Assembly: GCF_036075115.1 (NCBI RefSeq)
Contig: NZ_CP107958.1
Span: forward strand, 5,084,001-5,148,000
Direction: 5' to 3'
From: Streptomyces sp. NBC_00377
GTDB taxonomy: Bacteria; Actinomycetota; Actinomycetes; Streptomycetales; Streptomycetaceae
Length of the DNA stretch: 64,000 nt
The notes beneath the pieces are model-generated. The model was not told the DNA's origin. It saw nothing but the letters and a program-made list of their open reading frames with translations, and ran no database searches. The number at the start of each line of letters is the position of its first letter. Position 1 is the first letter of the stretch. The translations under genes and the position numbers were made by a program. Positions 51,107-60,343 of the stretch are shown here, one piece after another.

Positions 51107-52777
51107 TCAGCCCTTGCTCACCGCGGTCAGGATTTCCGGGAGGCGTGCAGCGGTCCGGGGGGCGGCCAGGCGCAGCCCCAGCAAGGTGAGCGCCGTCCCG
51201 TACGCCGCGCCCCCCGGCAGCAGCAGCCAGGTCCAGGCCTCCCCGCCCTCGGAGACGTTCAGCCAGATCGTCACCGCGATGACGGGCGCGCACAGCAGGG
51301 CCGCCGACACCATCCCGCCGAAGATCGCGATCCAGGCGAGGCCGGCCTGACCGGGGGCCACGTTCTTGTAGCCCTCCTGGGGAATCGAGTAGGGGAAGCG
51401 GGCCGAGGTCCAGGCACCGGTCGTCAGCATCGCCCCGAGCAGCGCGAGGGACAGCCCCAGCGCCTCGGGCAGCTTCCGCCAGTCACCGAGCATCGCCGTC
51501 GTCAGCACGGTCACCAGCGTCGCGTAGGGCAGGGTGATCAGCAGCAGTGCCAGCGCCCGCGCGCGCAGCTCGACATAGGCGTCACGGCGCGAGGAGATCG
51601 TCATCGCGACCATCCAGAACGCGGACGTGTCCTGCCCGAACTGGTTGTACATCTGGATGCCGAGCATCCCGGCGGCGAAACAGGCGAAGTAGATCGAACC
51701 GGTGCCTTGCAGCGCGTTGAAGACGGGCACGATCAGCCCGATGGCCAGCGACGTCACCCAGGCCGCCTTCGTCTTCGGGTCGCGCCAGACGTAGCGCAGG
51801 CTGCGTTCCATCACGGTGCCGGTGCGCCCGCCCGGCAGCAGCCGGCCCAGCCCCGCCGAGCTCCGCCGTTCCCGCGCGGCCGGCTCGGCGGCCTGGAGGG
51901 TGGAGCCGTCCGGAGACGTCATCAACAGGGTCAGACTCCGCGTCCACACCCGTACCAGCAGCACCAGCGCACCCGCGCTGACGGCGATCTGCGCCGCGGC
52001 GACCCCGTAGGCCCCCTCGCTCACCGAGTCGACCGCGCCGACCGCCGAGGCCGGCGGCAGCCACCGCAGCACCTCCGCCACCGGATCGAGCTGCCCGAGG
52101 CCGGACGTCCCGAGCCGCTGCGCCCCGAAGTTGACGAGCTGCGCGCCGATCGCGACGACCAGCCCGCTCAGCACCGCCAGATCGCGTCCCCTGCGGCTGG
52201 TCAGCAGCCGGATGTTGGCGGCGGCCACGGCCCGGGCGAGCGCCACGCACACCAGCAGTCCGAGGACGACGGCGAGCACGCCCACCGCCCACGCTGCGGC
52301 CCCGTGCGCCACCGACACCACCGACCCGACCAGCATCAGCAGGGTGAACAGCGGACCGATGCCCACCAGTGAGGCCGCCAGCAGCGCCCGTACCAGCGGC
52401 CGGGGCCGCAGCGGGAGCATCACCAGCCGGGTCGGGTCCAGGGTCTCGTCGCCACTGGGGAAGAACAGGGGCATCACCGCCCAGCCCAGCCCCAGCACCG
52501 CCACGAGGAGCACCACGAGGGACACCGCGTGGTCGTGGCCGCGCAACGCGATCAGCCCGAGCAGCTGAAGCGCGGCGAACAGCAGGGTGACGACCGCGGA
52601 GACGACGTACGCGGCCCGTCGGCCGCCGGACTGCCGCAGCCCGTTGCGCAGCAGCGACAGCTTCAGCCGGACGACCGTGGCGACGAGGTCCGGCGAAGAG
52701 GCGACCGGGGAGGAAGCCGGCGCGGTGGCCGGCGCGGACGTCGGCAAGGGGGCCGGTGCGGGAGTCGGCTCGCTCAC
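51107..52777 (-). CDS. ABC-2-type exporter permease
   Basis: 556 residues. A Pro/Ala-rich cytoplasmic N-terminus is followed by some twelve hydrophobic segments in two groups, separated by a hydrophilic stretch (MTSPDGSTLQAAEPAARERR). The protein lacks conserved catalytic motifs but is encoded with an ATP-binding partner whose stop codon overlaps its GTG start as GTGA. The pair would export an unknown substrate. The start GTG 52777 gives VSEPTPAPAP. Confidence 0.85.
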   Translation of the reverse strand: MSEPTPAPAPLPTSAPATAPASSPVASSPDLVATVVRLKLSLLRNGLRQSGGRRAAYVVSAVVTLLFAALQLLGLIALRGHDHAVSLVVLLVAVLGLGWAVMPLFFPSGDETLDPTRLVMLPLRPRPLVRALLAASLVGIGPLFTLLMLVGSVVSVAHGAAAWAVGVLAVVLGLLVCVALARAVAAANIRLLTSRRGRDLAVLSGLVVAIGAQLVNFGAQRLGTSGLGQLDPVAEVLRWLPPASAVGAVDSVSEGAYGVAAAQIAVSAGALVLLVRVWTRSLTLLMTSPDGSTLQAAEPAARERRSSAGLGRLLPGGRTGTVMERSLRYVWRDPKTKAAWVTSLAIGLIVPVFNALQGTGSIYFACFAAGMLGIQMYNQFGQDTSAFWMVAMTISSRRDAYVELRARALALLLITLPYATLVTVLTTAMLGDWRKLPEALGLSLALLGAMLTTGAWTSARFPYSIPQEGYKNVAPGQAGLAWIAIFGGMVSAALLCAPVIAVTIWLNVSEGGEAWTWLLLPGGAAYGTALTLLGLRLAAPRTAARLPEILTAVSKG

Positions 52778-53544
52778 CGGGCCGCCCCGCCGCCCAGCCA
52801 GTCGAGGTCGGAGCCGGTGTCCCGCCCCTGTGCCCCGACGAGTTCGAGGAACGCCCGCTGAAGGGAGGGGGCCGAGCCCCGCACCTCCTCCAGCGTCCCG
52901 TGCGCCCGGATCCGTCCCGCCGCGAGCACCGCCACCCAGTCGCACAGCGACTCGACGAGCTCCATGACATGGGAGGAGAACACGACCGTCGCCCCGGATG
53001 CCGTGTACCGCTCCAGCACTCCCCGGATGATCTGTGCGGACACCGGGTCGACGCCTTCGAACGGCTCGTCGAGGAACAGCACTTCGGGGTTGTGCAGCAG
53101 CGCGGACGCGAGCCCGATCTTCTTCCGCATGCCGGTCGAGTAGTCCACGACCAGCTTGTGCTGGGCCCCGGCCAGATCGAGGACATCGAGCAGCTGTGTG
53201 GCCCGCTTGTCGACCTCGGCGCCCGGCAGCCCCCGCAACCGCCCGTTGTAGACGAGCAGTTCACGCCCCGACAGCCGCTCGAACAGCCGCAGCCCCTCCG
53301 GCAGCACCCCGATCCGCGCCTTCACCTCGACGGGGTCCCGCCACACGTCATGGCCGACGACCTCCACGGACCCCTGATCGGGCCGCAGCAGACCGGTCAC
53401 CATCGACAGGGTCGTGGTCTTCCCGGCGCCGTTCGGCCCGACCAGCCCGATGAACTTCCCCGACGGCAGATCGAGATCGATCCCGGCGACGGCGACCTGC
53501 TGACCGAACCGCTTCCAGAGGTTGCGCACGCGTACGGACGTCAT
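52774..53544 (-). CDS. ABC transporter ATP-binding protein
   Basis: 256 residues with all ABC motifs: Walker A VGPNGAGKTTTLSMV, signature YSTGMRKKIGLASALL, Walker B VLFLDEPFEGVDP and the switch His in VVFSSHVMEL. It is similar to ATPases of ABC-2 exporters for drugs, antibiotics or membrane components. It lies directly upstream of, and overlaps, the permease gene, so the two form a transporter. The substrate is not evident. Confidence 0.92.
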   Translation of the reverse strand: MTSVRVRNLWKRFGQQVAVAGIDLDLPSGKFIGLVGPNGAGKTTTLSMVTGLLRPDQGSVEVVGHDVWRDPVEVKARIGVLPEGLRLFERLSGRELLVYNGRLRGLPGAEVDKRATQLLDVLDLAGAQHKLVVDYSTGMRKKIGLASALLHNPEVLFLDEPFEGVDPVSAQIIRGVLERYTASGATVVFSSHVMELVESLCDWVAVLAAGRIRAHGTLEEVRGSAPSLQRAFLELVGAQGRDTGSDLDWLGGGAAR

Positions 53545-53682
53545 ACGCGAACCCTACGGTGGAACAGACCGCGCAGGGGCGCGAGGCCGTGCCCGGGACG
53601 CGCCTCCGCCACGAGGGCACGAGCAGCCACGACGAGGCCGCACCCGCCGCACGACCCGGACCCCGTGGGGCGGAGGGCGCCG

Positions 53683-54336
53683 CTAGCGGTCCCGCCCGCA
53701 GGCGTAGGCGAGCGGGGAGATCAACTCCTCCGCGTCCGGCAGCCATCGGTTCGCGGCGGTCGGCCGGCAGGCCCACTGCACAGCGCCCCGTGAGCCGAAC
53801 CGGGTGGGCGGCGCGGCCACGTACGTGCCCTCGCCGAGGGTCACCAGGTCGAGCGCCCCCAGCGACCAGCCCAGCCTGCGCACCAGGTCCGGCACCTTCG
53901 CCGATGCCCCCGGCAGGACGAAGAACTGCATCCGCCGGTCCGGCGTCAACGTGACAGGACCGAGCGTCAACTCCATCCGCTCCATCCGCGCCAGGGCCAG
54001 GAACCCGGCCGTCTCCGGCACGGAGATCGCGTCGAACGTGCGCCCGGTCGGCAGCAGGATCGACGCGGTCGGCTGCTTCTGCCACATCCGGCGCGCCACC
54101 GTGGCGCTGCCGGTGGCCTGCGCGGCCCAGTCGGGGCGCGCGGGGTGCGCGCCAGGCGCCGCACACGCGCCGTCGCCGCAGGAGCAGCGCTGCATTCCGT
54201 CGACGGGTTCCAGCCAGGTGCCGGGGAACACGTCCCAATGACGTTCCTCGGCGTAACGAACGGCTGTCTCGAGCAGCGATTCCCCGCGCTGCTTCGGGAT
54301 TTGAGTGGCTTCGGCGCCCGCGATGGTCTCTTCCAC
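53683..54336 (-). CDS. Bifunctional DNA primase/polymerase N-terminal-like protein
   Basis: 217 residues resembling the prim-pol N-terminal fold: LLETAVRYAEERHWDVFPGTWLE, CSCGDGACAAPGAHPARPDWA with a probable zinc-binding Cys/His cluster, RMWQKQPTASILLPTGRTFDAISVPE and a C-terminal GEGTYVAAPPTRFG. The acidic pair normally needed for polymerisation (hDhD) reads FDAIS here, so one Asp is missing and activity is doubtful. It is divergent from the NsdA-like regulator. Start GTG 54336 (VEETIAGAEATQIPKQ) is preferred over GTG 54360. It more likely regulates or binds nucleic acid than primes replication. Confidence 0.75.
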   Translation of the reverse strand: MEETIAGAEATQIPKQRGESLLETAVRYAEERHWDVFPGTWLEPVDGMQRCSCGDGACAAPGAHPARPDWAAQATGSATVARRMWQKQPTASILLPTGRTFDAISVPETAGFLALARMERMELTLGPVTLTPDRRMQFFVLPGASAKVPDLVRRLGWSLGALDLVTLGEGTYVAAPPTRFGSRGAVQWACRPTAANRWLPDAEELISPLAYACGRDR

Positions 54337-54678
54337 GATGAACACAACTCTAGCCGTCACCAGGGGTTACGCCCGCCACTTTGCGCGGGGGAGGAGCATC
54401 GATTCCGCGTCCGGGGCGCATGGGTGCATGTTCGGGGGCGCGCGGGAGGAACGGGCGCGGGAGCGGGTATCCAGGAAGAGGGGCGGACTTCCGTCGGTAA
54501 CCCGGCAATTATCTGTATTTATCGGCAATCCTCGGCAATCCTCACATGCCTCGCATTTTCGGTAGGGACGTGGGGCATTGATCTTCTCGGCCGGAACTTT
54601 TCGGTGGAAGACACGTCAACTCGGTGTGTGGGCGGGCAGCCGCCGCCCCGGTCACCGCAGCCACAGGGGGTAGTGCCC
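54337..54678. promoter_or_regulatory. Divergent regulatory region prim-pol-like / NsdA-like
   Basis: 342 bases with no supported gene. The stretch 54500-54620 is markedly AT-richer than the window average and includes TTATCTGTATTTATC and ATTTTCGG. Three CGGCAAT copies occur in it. The NsdA-like start is preceded by ACAGGGGGTAGTGCCC. Confidence 0.5.
54503..54539 (+). repeat. Three phased CGGCAAT repeats
   Basis: CGGCAAT occurs at 54503-54509, 54523-54529 and 54533-54539. Start-to-start distances are 20 and 10 bases, placing all copies on the same face of the DNA helix. This suggests cooperative binding sites for a regulator of the divergent genes. Confidence 0.55.
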
Positions 54679-56064
54679 ATGGCCGCAAGGCCGCTAGTCG
54701 CGCGGCAGCCGAACGAACGGCTGCAAGCGCTCATCCAGGAGGCGGGGTGCTCGAACGCCGGGCTCGCCCGTCGCGTCAACATGTGTGGCGCCGAGCACGG
54801 TCTCGACCTGCGCTACGACAAGACGTCCGTGGCCCGTTGGCTCCGGGGACAGCAGCCGCGCGGACGCGCCCCGGCGATCATCGCGGAGGCGCTGGGCCGC
54901 AAGCTCGGCCGTACGGTCACGATCGACGAGATCGGCATGGCCAACGGCAAGAACCTCGCCTCGGGCGTGGGTCTCCAGTTCTCGCCGACGGTACTGGGGG
55001 CCATCGAGCAGGTCTGTGAGCTGTGGCGCAGCGACGTGGGCCGACGTGACTTCCTCTCCGGTTCGTCCGTGGCCGCCTCGGCGCTGGTCGAGCCCAGCCG
55101 CGACTGGCTGATCTCCTCACCCGACGCACAGGTGGCGCGGTCGGCCGGTCCCCGGGTGGGCCTGTCCGACGTCGCGGCCGTCCAGGCGATGACCCAGGCG
55201 CTGGTCGACCTGGACCACCAGTACGGCAGCGGGCATGTGCGCCCGGTCGTGGTGCACTACCTCAACAGCGTCGTCTCCGGGCTGCTGGCCGGGTCCTACC
55301 GGGAGGCGGTGGGCCGCGAACTGTTCGCGTCCGTGGCGCGGTTGACGGAACTCGCCGGGTACATGGCCGTCGACACCGGCCAACCGGGCCTCGCCCAGCG
55401 CTACTACATCCAGGCCCTGCGACTCGCCCAGGCGGCGGGCGACCGGGGGTACGGCGGATACGTCCTCGCCGCCTCCATGAGCCATCTCGCCGCGCAGCTC
55501 GGAAACCCGCGGGAGATCGCCCAGTTGGCGCGCGCGGCGCAGGAGGGGGCGCGGGGGCGGGTGACACCGCGCGCGCAGGCGATGTTCCTCGCGGCGGAGG
55601 CGCGCGGCCACGCGTTGATGGGTGACGCGCGCGGGGCGCACATGGCCTCAGGGCGGGCGGTGTCGGCGCTGGAGGCGGCCGATCCGTCCGCCGGGGACGA
55701 TCCGGCGTGGATCGCGCACTTCGACGAGGCCTATCTCGCCGACGAGTTGGCGCACTGTCACCGCGACCTGGGCCAGGCCGAGGCGGCGGCGCGCTGCGCC
55801 GAAGAGTCCCTGGCCGGGCATCCGGAGAGCCGTGCGCGCCGGCGCGCGATCGGCTACGTCCTGCTGGCGACCGCGCAGGTGCAGCAGCGCGACATCGAAC
55901 AGGCCTGCAACACCGGCCTGAAGGCGGTCGAGTTGCTGGAGACGCTGCGCTCCAACCGTGGCGCGGAGTACCTGGAGGACCTTCAGTTGCGGCTGGACCC
56001 CTTCCGGGACGAGTCGGTGGTGAGGGAGTTCGGGGCGCGGCTGGAGCTTCAGACCGCCGCGTGA
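54679..56064 (+). CDS. NsdA-like TPR regulator of development/antibiotic production
   Basis: 461 residues. The N-terminal ~110 residues (LQALIQEAGCSNAGLARRVN, DKTSVARWLRGQQPRGRAPAII) form a helix-turn-helix-like domain. A conserved spacer RRDFLSGSSVAASALVEPSRDW follows, and residues ~160-455 are TPR-like helical repeats (QRYYIQALRLAQAAGDRGYG, ADELAHCHRDLGQAEAAARC). This layout is that of the Streptomyces NsdA/SCO4441-type regulators, some of which repress sporulation and antibiotic production. Which paralogue this corresponds to is not certain. ATG 54679 begins at the conserved MAARPLVARQPNERLQ. Confidence 0.83.
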   Translation: MAARPLVARQPNERLQALIQEAGCSNAGLARRVNMCGAEHGLDLRYDKTSVARWLRGQQPRGRAPAIIAEALGRKLGRTVTIDEIGMANGKNLASGVGLQFSPTVLGAIEQVCELWRSDVGRRDFLSGSSVAASALVEPSRDWLISSPDAQVARSAGPRVGLSDVAAVQAMTQALVDLDHQYGSGHVRPVVVHYLNSVVSGLLAGSYREAVGRELFASVARLTELAGYMAVDTGQPGLAQRYYIQALRLAQAAGDRGYGGYVLAASMSHLAAQLGNPREIAQLARAAQEGARGRVTPRAQAMFLAAEARGHALMGDARGAHMASGRAVSALEAADPSAGDDPAWIAHFDEAYLADELAHCHRDLGQAEAAARCAEESLAGHPESRARRRAIGYVLLATAQVQQRDIEQACNTGLKAVELLETLRSNRGAEYLEDLQLRLDPFRDESVVREFGARLELQTAA

Positions 56065-56276
56065 ACGGGCGGGGGCCGCCGTGTGAATGGCCGGAGAACG
56101 ACGGGGTACCCGCACGCCGAGCGGTGGACACAGCGCACGGCGCTCCGGATCTGTTACCGATGTCACCGTCGGCTCCGCCGGGAGGGAGATCACGACTGAG
56201 CTGCGTGGCACGGGGTTCCGGGGACCCGGTAGCGTGAACCGACGATTCCGAAGGTCCCCCATTCGTAGGAGTCCCG

Positions 56277-58157
56277 GTGACGCAGAGTGGACAGGGCGAG
56301 GAGCCCTCGGCGCAGCCCGCGCGCGAAGGCATCGTGCTGCCCTCCGACGGTGGGGAACCCCTGCTGCCGGGAATGACGACGAGCGCGCCACGGCCGGCGA
56401 CCCGCCAGGGACCGCCGACCGCACCACCGTCGGAGCCGCCGGGCCAGTACTCCGGCCAGTACGGCGCTCAGCCGCAGTACGGCGCTCAGCAGTACGGCCA
56501 GGACCAGTACGGGCAACCGGGATACGGGCGGCAGGGGCAGCAGGCGCCCGGCGAGCCCCAGGGGCAGCCCGAGTACGGGCAGCAGGCGCCGGCCGGCGGG
56601 CAGACCTGGGGTGAGCCCTGGGGCCCCGACGGGCAGGCGCCGGCCCCGCAGCAGCCCGCGCAGGGCTGGCCGCTTCCCGCGGACCAGACGGACCGGTCCG
56701 GACAGGCACACCAGCAGCACCAGTCGCCGCCGCAACCGCAGGCGCAGTGGAACGGCGGACAGCCGGACGCGTGGAACGGCGGCACCCGGGCGGGCGCCGG
56801 CCCGCTCCCGCCGGAGGGCGCACCGGCGCAGGGCGCGCACCTGCCGCCGCCCGCCGCTCCCGCTTCCTTCGACGACGGCGCGACGCAGTACATATCGCCG
56901 GTCCCGGCCGACGCCGGCCGAGATCGGTACCAGCCGCCGTTCGCCGCACCCGCCCCGGCCGACGAGGGGGCGACGCAGTACATACCGCCCGTCGCCGCCC
57001 ACCCCGCCGACGAGGGCGCCACCCAGTACCTGCCGCCCGTCCCCGCGGCCCCCGCCGACGAGGGCGCGACGCAGTACCTGCCGCCCGTCGCACCGGGCGC
57101 GCTGCCGCCCGAGGTTCCGGCCGAGTCGACCCAGTACCTGGGCCGTACTCCGCAGAACCCGGGCACGGGATCCTTCCCCGGCGGCGGACCCGTACCCGGA
57201 CCGCAGCACGGCGCGTACTCCGACTCCGAGCCCACGCAGTACATCCCGCCCGTCCCCGCGCAGGCCGGCGGGGACCGGCAGCCGCCCGCCGAGTTCGAGA
57301 ACCTCTTCCGCAGCGGGCCGGGCGGCGACAGCCCGGCCGGCTCCACGCAGCAGCTCCCGCTCTACTCCGAGCCGGACGCCCCCGTACACGGCGGCCCTGG
57401 CGGACACGGGGGCAGGCAGGGGTATGGCGTCGGGCCCGCCGCCGCCCGTTCCCCGCAGCCCGTCCACACCCAGGCCGGGGACCCGGCGGGCGGACGGCGC
57501 GCGGCGCGTGACGGCGGCCAGGAGGGCCGTACCCGCTCGAAGGTGCCGTTGTTCGCGGCGATCGGCGTGGCGCTCGCGGTCGTCGGCATCGGCGCGGGCG
57601 CGATGCTCGGGGGCGGGGGCGGGGACAAGGACGACAACAAGACCGTCGCCGCGTCGGCCGCCGCGACCGGGGGCTCCGCGTCGGCGTCCACCGGCGCGGC
57701 CGAGCAGCAGGCCGTCGCACTCGACAAACTGCTGGCGGACAGCGGCAGCAGCCGGGCCAGCGTGATCAGCGCCGTGGCCGACGTGAAGGCCTGCGACAAC
57801 CTGGACCAGGCCGCCACGGATCTGCGGGACGCGGCGCAGCAGCGCACCGAACTGGTCACCAGACTGTCCGCGCTGAAGGTCGACCAGCTGCCTGACCACG
57901 CCGCGCTGACCACCGCCCTCACCAAGGCGTGGCAGGCGTCCGCCTCCGCCGACAACCACTACGCGGCCTGGGCCGACCAGGTCGCCGGCAGCAAGAACAA
58001 GAGCTGCAAGAAGGGCTCGGCCCGCGCCACGCCCGAGGCCCAGGCCGGCAACCGCGCGAGCGGCACGGCCAGTACCCAGAAGGCCCGGGCCGCGAAGCTG
58101 TGGAACGGGATCGCGAAGACGTACGGCCTGACGCAGCGCCAGCCGACACAGCTGTAG
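56277..58157 (+). CDS. Proline/glutamine-rich single-pass membrane protein with TQY(I/L)PP repeats
   Basis: 626 residues. The first ~420 are disordered and cytoplasmic, rich in Pro, Gln, Gly and Tyr. They contain repeated motifs ATQYISPV, ATQYIPPV, ATQYLPPV (twice), STQYLGRT, PTQYIPPV and STQQLPLY between about residues 200 and 360. One membrane helix follows (VPLFAAIGVALAVVGIGAGAML, ~422-445), then a ~160-residue extracellular helical domain with one cysteine pair (KACDN...KSCKK). The threonines could be phosphorylation sites bound by FHA domains, but that is inference. Start GTG 56277 follows TAGGAGTCCC. Function unknown. Confidence 0.78.
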   Translation: MTQSGQGEEPSAQPAREGIVLPSDGGEPLLPGMTTSAPRPATRQGPPTAPPSEPPGQYSGQYGAQPQYGAQQYGQDQYGQPGYGRQGQQAPGEPQGQPEYGQQAPAGGQTWGEPWGPDGQAPAPQQPAQGWPLPADQTDRSGQAHQQHQSPPQPQAQWNGGQPDAWNGGTRAGAGPLPPEGAPAQGAHLPPPAAPASFDDGATQYISPVPADAGRDRYQPPFAAPAPADEGATQYIPPVAAHPADEGATQYLPPVPAAPADEGATQYLPPVAPGALPPEVPAESTQYLGRTPQNPGTGSFPGGGPVPGPQHGAYSDSEPTQYIPPVPAQAGGDRQPPAEFENLFRSGPGGDSPAGSTQQLPLYSEPDAPVHGGPGGHGGRQGYGVGPAAARSPQPVHTQAGDPAGGRRAARDGGQEGRTRSKVPLFAAIGVALAVVGIGAGAMLGGGGGDKDDNKTVAASAAATGGSASASTGAAEQQAVALDKLLADSGSSRASVISAVADVKACDNLDQAATDLRDAAQQRTELVTRLSALKVDQLPDHAALTTALTKAWQASASADNHYAAWADQVAGSKNKSCKKGSARATPEAQAGNRASGTASTQKARAAKLWNGIAKTYGLTQRQPTQL

Positions 58158-58206
58158 GGGGAGCGGTGGAGGAGGCCGGCCCGGCGCAGTCGGGGCCGGC
58201 CGGTCG

Positions 58207-58350
58207 CCCCCGGCCCGGGCTGCGCCCCCGGCCCGGGCTGCGCCCCCGGCCCGGGCTGCGCCCCCGGCCCGGGCTGCGCCCCCGGCCCGGGTTCCGGCCC
58301 CCGGGTTCCGGCCCTCGCCCGGGTTCCGGCCCTCGCCCGGGTTCCGGGGG
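58207..58350. repeat. 18-bp tandem repeat between convergent genes
   Basis: The unit CCCCCGGCCCGGGCTGCG occurs four times exactly from 58207, followed by a partial copy and degenerate 18-bp units of the form GCCCTCGCCCGGGTTCCG up to about 58350. Confidence 0.85.
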
Positions 58351-58395
58351 CCGCTGCCGGTCGATGAGCTCCGGAGGTCGGCGGTCGGCGGTGGG

Positions 58396-59724
58396 TCAGT
58401 CCACGTCGGCCTTCTCCAGGGTCTTGGTCACATCCACGAAGCCTTTCTTGGCGGCCACCAGCCGCCCCTTCCGCACGGTCTGCAAGGTGACGTCGGCGTT
58501 GACCAGGCGGGGGAAGCCGATGGAGGCGAGCCGGTCGGTGAAGTGCCAGCGCAGCGTGGGCGTGAGTCCGCCCGTGGTGACGTTCAGGCCGTCGTCCAGG
58601 GCGCCCCGCACGGTGTTCGCCGTGACCTCGCCCCCCTCCAGTGACTCCACGGCCTGCCGGAACACGGTGTAGGCGATCCAGGTGGTCTGCACGCCGGTGT
58701 CGGTGGGGTCGATCCGGGTGTCGGAGAACGCCTGCTCGCTGATCACCTTTTTCATGGGCGCCCAGGCGGGGTCGCTCGTCACCGGGTACCAGCCTGTGAC
58801 GTAGGCCCCCTCGAAGGGTCCGGAGGCGGCGCCCGCGGCGTTGATGACCGTCTGGTCGACGCTGCCGAGGACGGTGCCGGTGCGGACGCCGGGGTAGTCC
58901 TCACGGCTGCGTCGGAAGGAGTCCATGAAGGTGCTGGTGCGGTCCCCGAGGGCGGTCACCACGCACCCCTTGCTGTCCTCGGTCCTGTCGCCGCCCGCCT
59001 TCTTCAGGGCGGCGTCGGCCTGCGTCGCGTACTCGGTGGCGTCCTCGGGCGCGCGCTGGTCCTCGGCCCGGTCGTGACCGCCCGCGGTCAGTCCGGCGTC
59101 GAGCATCGGGGGCAGCGCGTCGCCGGCGATGGTGTCGGGGCGCACGAGCGAGACGGGACCGCAGGTCGCGCCGAGCTCCTTGCCGAGACCGGCCAGCAGC
59201 GAGGGCTGGCCGCCGTTGACGGGGTAGGACAGCGGGCTGGTGAACTCGGAGTTCGTGACGCCGTAGCCGCCGATGTAGGGGATGCCGGCGCCCTCCAGGT
59301 GCGGGAAGAAGGCGTCGGAGTGCTGGCTGTAGGAGCCGACGACCGCGACCGCGTTCTCCTTGACCGCACGCCGGGCGCACGCCGCGGCGGACACGTTGTT
59401 GTTGTGGTCGTTGCAGGTCAGGACCTTGAGCTTGCGGCCGTTGAGGCCGCCGTTGGCGTTGATCCAGCGGGCGTAGGCGTGGGCGAAGGCGGGCATGCCC
59501 GGCTTGTTGGTGGCGGACGTCCCCTCGGGCGCCCAGGTCATCACGACGATCGGGTCGTCCCCGGCGCCCCCCGAGACACCGGGGACGACCCCACAGCCGA
59601 CGGCCAGCGACGTACAGGCGGCCAGGGCGCCCGCCGCGAGGACGGTCGCTCTGACGGGCCTGGTGAAGCGGAAGGGCCTGGGGAGGAAGGTGCTTCGCGT
59701 TTGAGTGCGCCGCTTGCCGGTCAT
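58396..59724 (-). CDS. Branched-chain-amino-acid-type ABC substrate-binding lipoprotein
   Basis: 442 residues. A basic N-terminus and hydrophobic stretch lead to a lipobox, LAAC (Cys37) or AVGC (Cys44), so it is probably anchored outside the membrane. The fold is that of type-1 periplasmic binding proteins of the Leu/Ile/Val group: MTWAPEGTSATNKPGMPAFAHAYARWINANGGLNGRKLKVL, then NDHNNNVSAAACARRAVKENAVAVVGSYSQ. No permease or ATPase gene is adjacent, so the partner transporter or sensor is elsewhere. It is convergent with the TQY-repeat protein gene and divergent from the SCO4402-family gene. Confidence 0.85.
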   Translation of the reverse strand: MTGKRRTQTRSTFLPRPFRFTRPVRATVLAAGALAACTSLAVGCGVVPGVSGGAGDDPIVVMTWAPEGTSATNKPGMPAFAHAYARWINANGGLNGRKLKVLTCNDHNNNVSAAACARRAVKENAVAVVGSYSQHSDAFFPHLEGAGIPYIGGYGVTNSEFTSPLSYPVNGGQPSLLAGLGKELGATCGPVSLVRPDTIAGDALPPMLDAGLTAGGHDRAEDQRAPEDATEYATQADAALKKAGGDRTEDSKGCVVTALGDRTSTFMDSFRRSREDYPGVRTGTVLGSVDQTVINAAGAASGPFEGAYVTGWYPVTSDPAWAPMKKVISEQAFSDTRIDPTDTGVQTTWIAYTVFRQAVESLEGGEVTANTVRGALDDGLNVTTGGLTPTLRWHFTDRLASIGFPRLVNADVTLQTVRKGRLVAAKKGFVDVTKTLEKADVD

Positions 59725-59896
59725 GGGCGCACACGATTCCGTCACATCACCAACCCGGGAGTGACCCACGGTCAACGAGTGGTGACGGCAAGGTGAATTG
59801 CAGGGGCGGCTGTGCCGCGTGGGACGGGGAAACGTACGATCGACGACCGTGCAAGGTTCGGAGAACTCTTCCCGTCGCGGCCGTCGCTCCTCCACC

Positions 59897-60343
59897 ATGG
59901 GCGGCATGCCACTCAACGACATGCCGTGGTGGCGCTGGCGCAGCAATGTGCGCTCCGCGCTGCACATGCTCTCCGACCCGGTGTTCCAGCAGAACGTCTG
60001 GCTGGCCGGCGTCGAGGGGTACGGGGACGTCACCGACGCCGTGTACCGCCTCGTCGAGGACACCTGGCTCGACAACTGGTCCGCCGAGAAGTACGTCGGC
60101 ACGATCTTCCGCGACTCGCAGGAGGCTGCCCTCGTCGACACCGCCGTGCTCCGCGTGCTGCGGATCATGCACCAGGTCGGGCCGGACGCCCCGGTCTCCG
60201 CGTACGTCGACCACGAGGCCTGGCCGGAGGCGGTGCGGGCGGCACGGGACGCGCATGTGCGGATGGCGGCGAGCGACGGCGACGACGCCGACGAGCCGCC
60301 GCGCACCCTCGAGGTGCTGCGCATCATGACGCGGGCCGCTTAG
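59897..60343 (+). CDS. SCO4402 family protein
   Basis: About 148 residues, highly characteristic: MPLNDMPWWRWRSNVRSALH, then MLSDPVFQQNVWLAGVEGYG, YRLVEDTWLDNWSAEKYVG and a C-terminal EPPRTLEVLRIMTRAA. This matches the Streptomyces 'SCO4402 family', whose function is unknown. ATG 59897 is one choice; a GTG at 59849 or ATG 59906 is possible. Its stop codon TAG shares its final base with the start of a 228-bp inverted-repeat element, so that element inserted, or was retained, exactly at the gene end. Confidence 0.8.
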   Translation: MGGMPLNDMPWWRWRSNVRSALHMLSDPVFQQNVWLAGVEGYGDVTDAVYRLVEDTWLDNWSAEKYVGTIFRDSQEAALVDTAVLRVLRIMHQVGPDAPVSAYVDHEAWPEAVRAARDAHVRMAASDGDDADEPPRTLEVLRIMTRAA

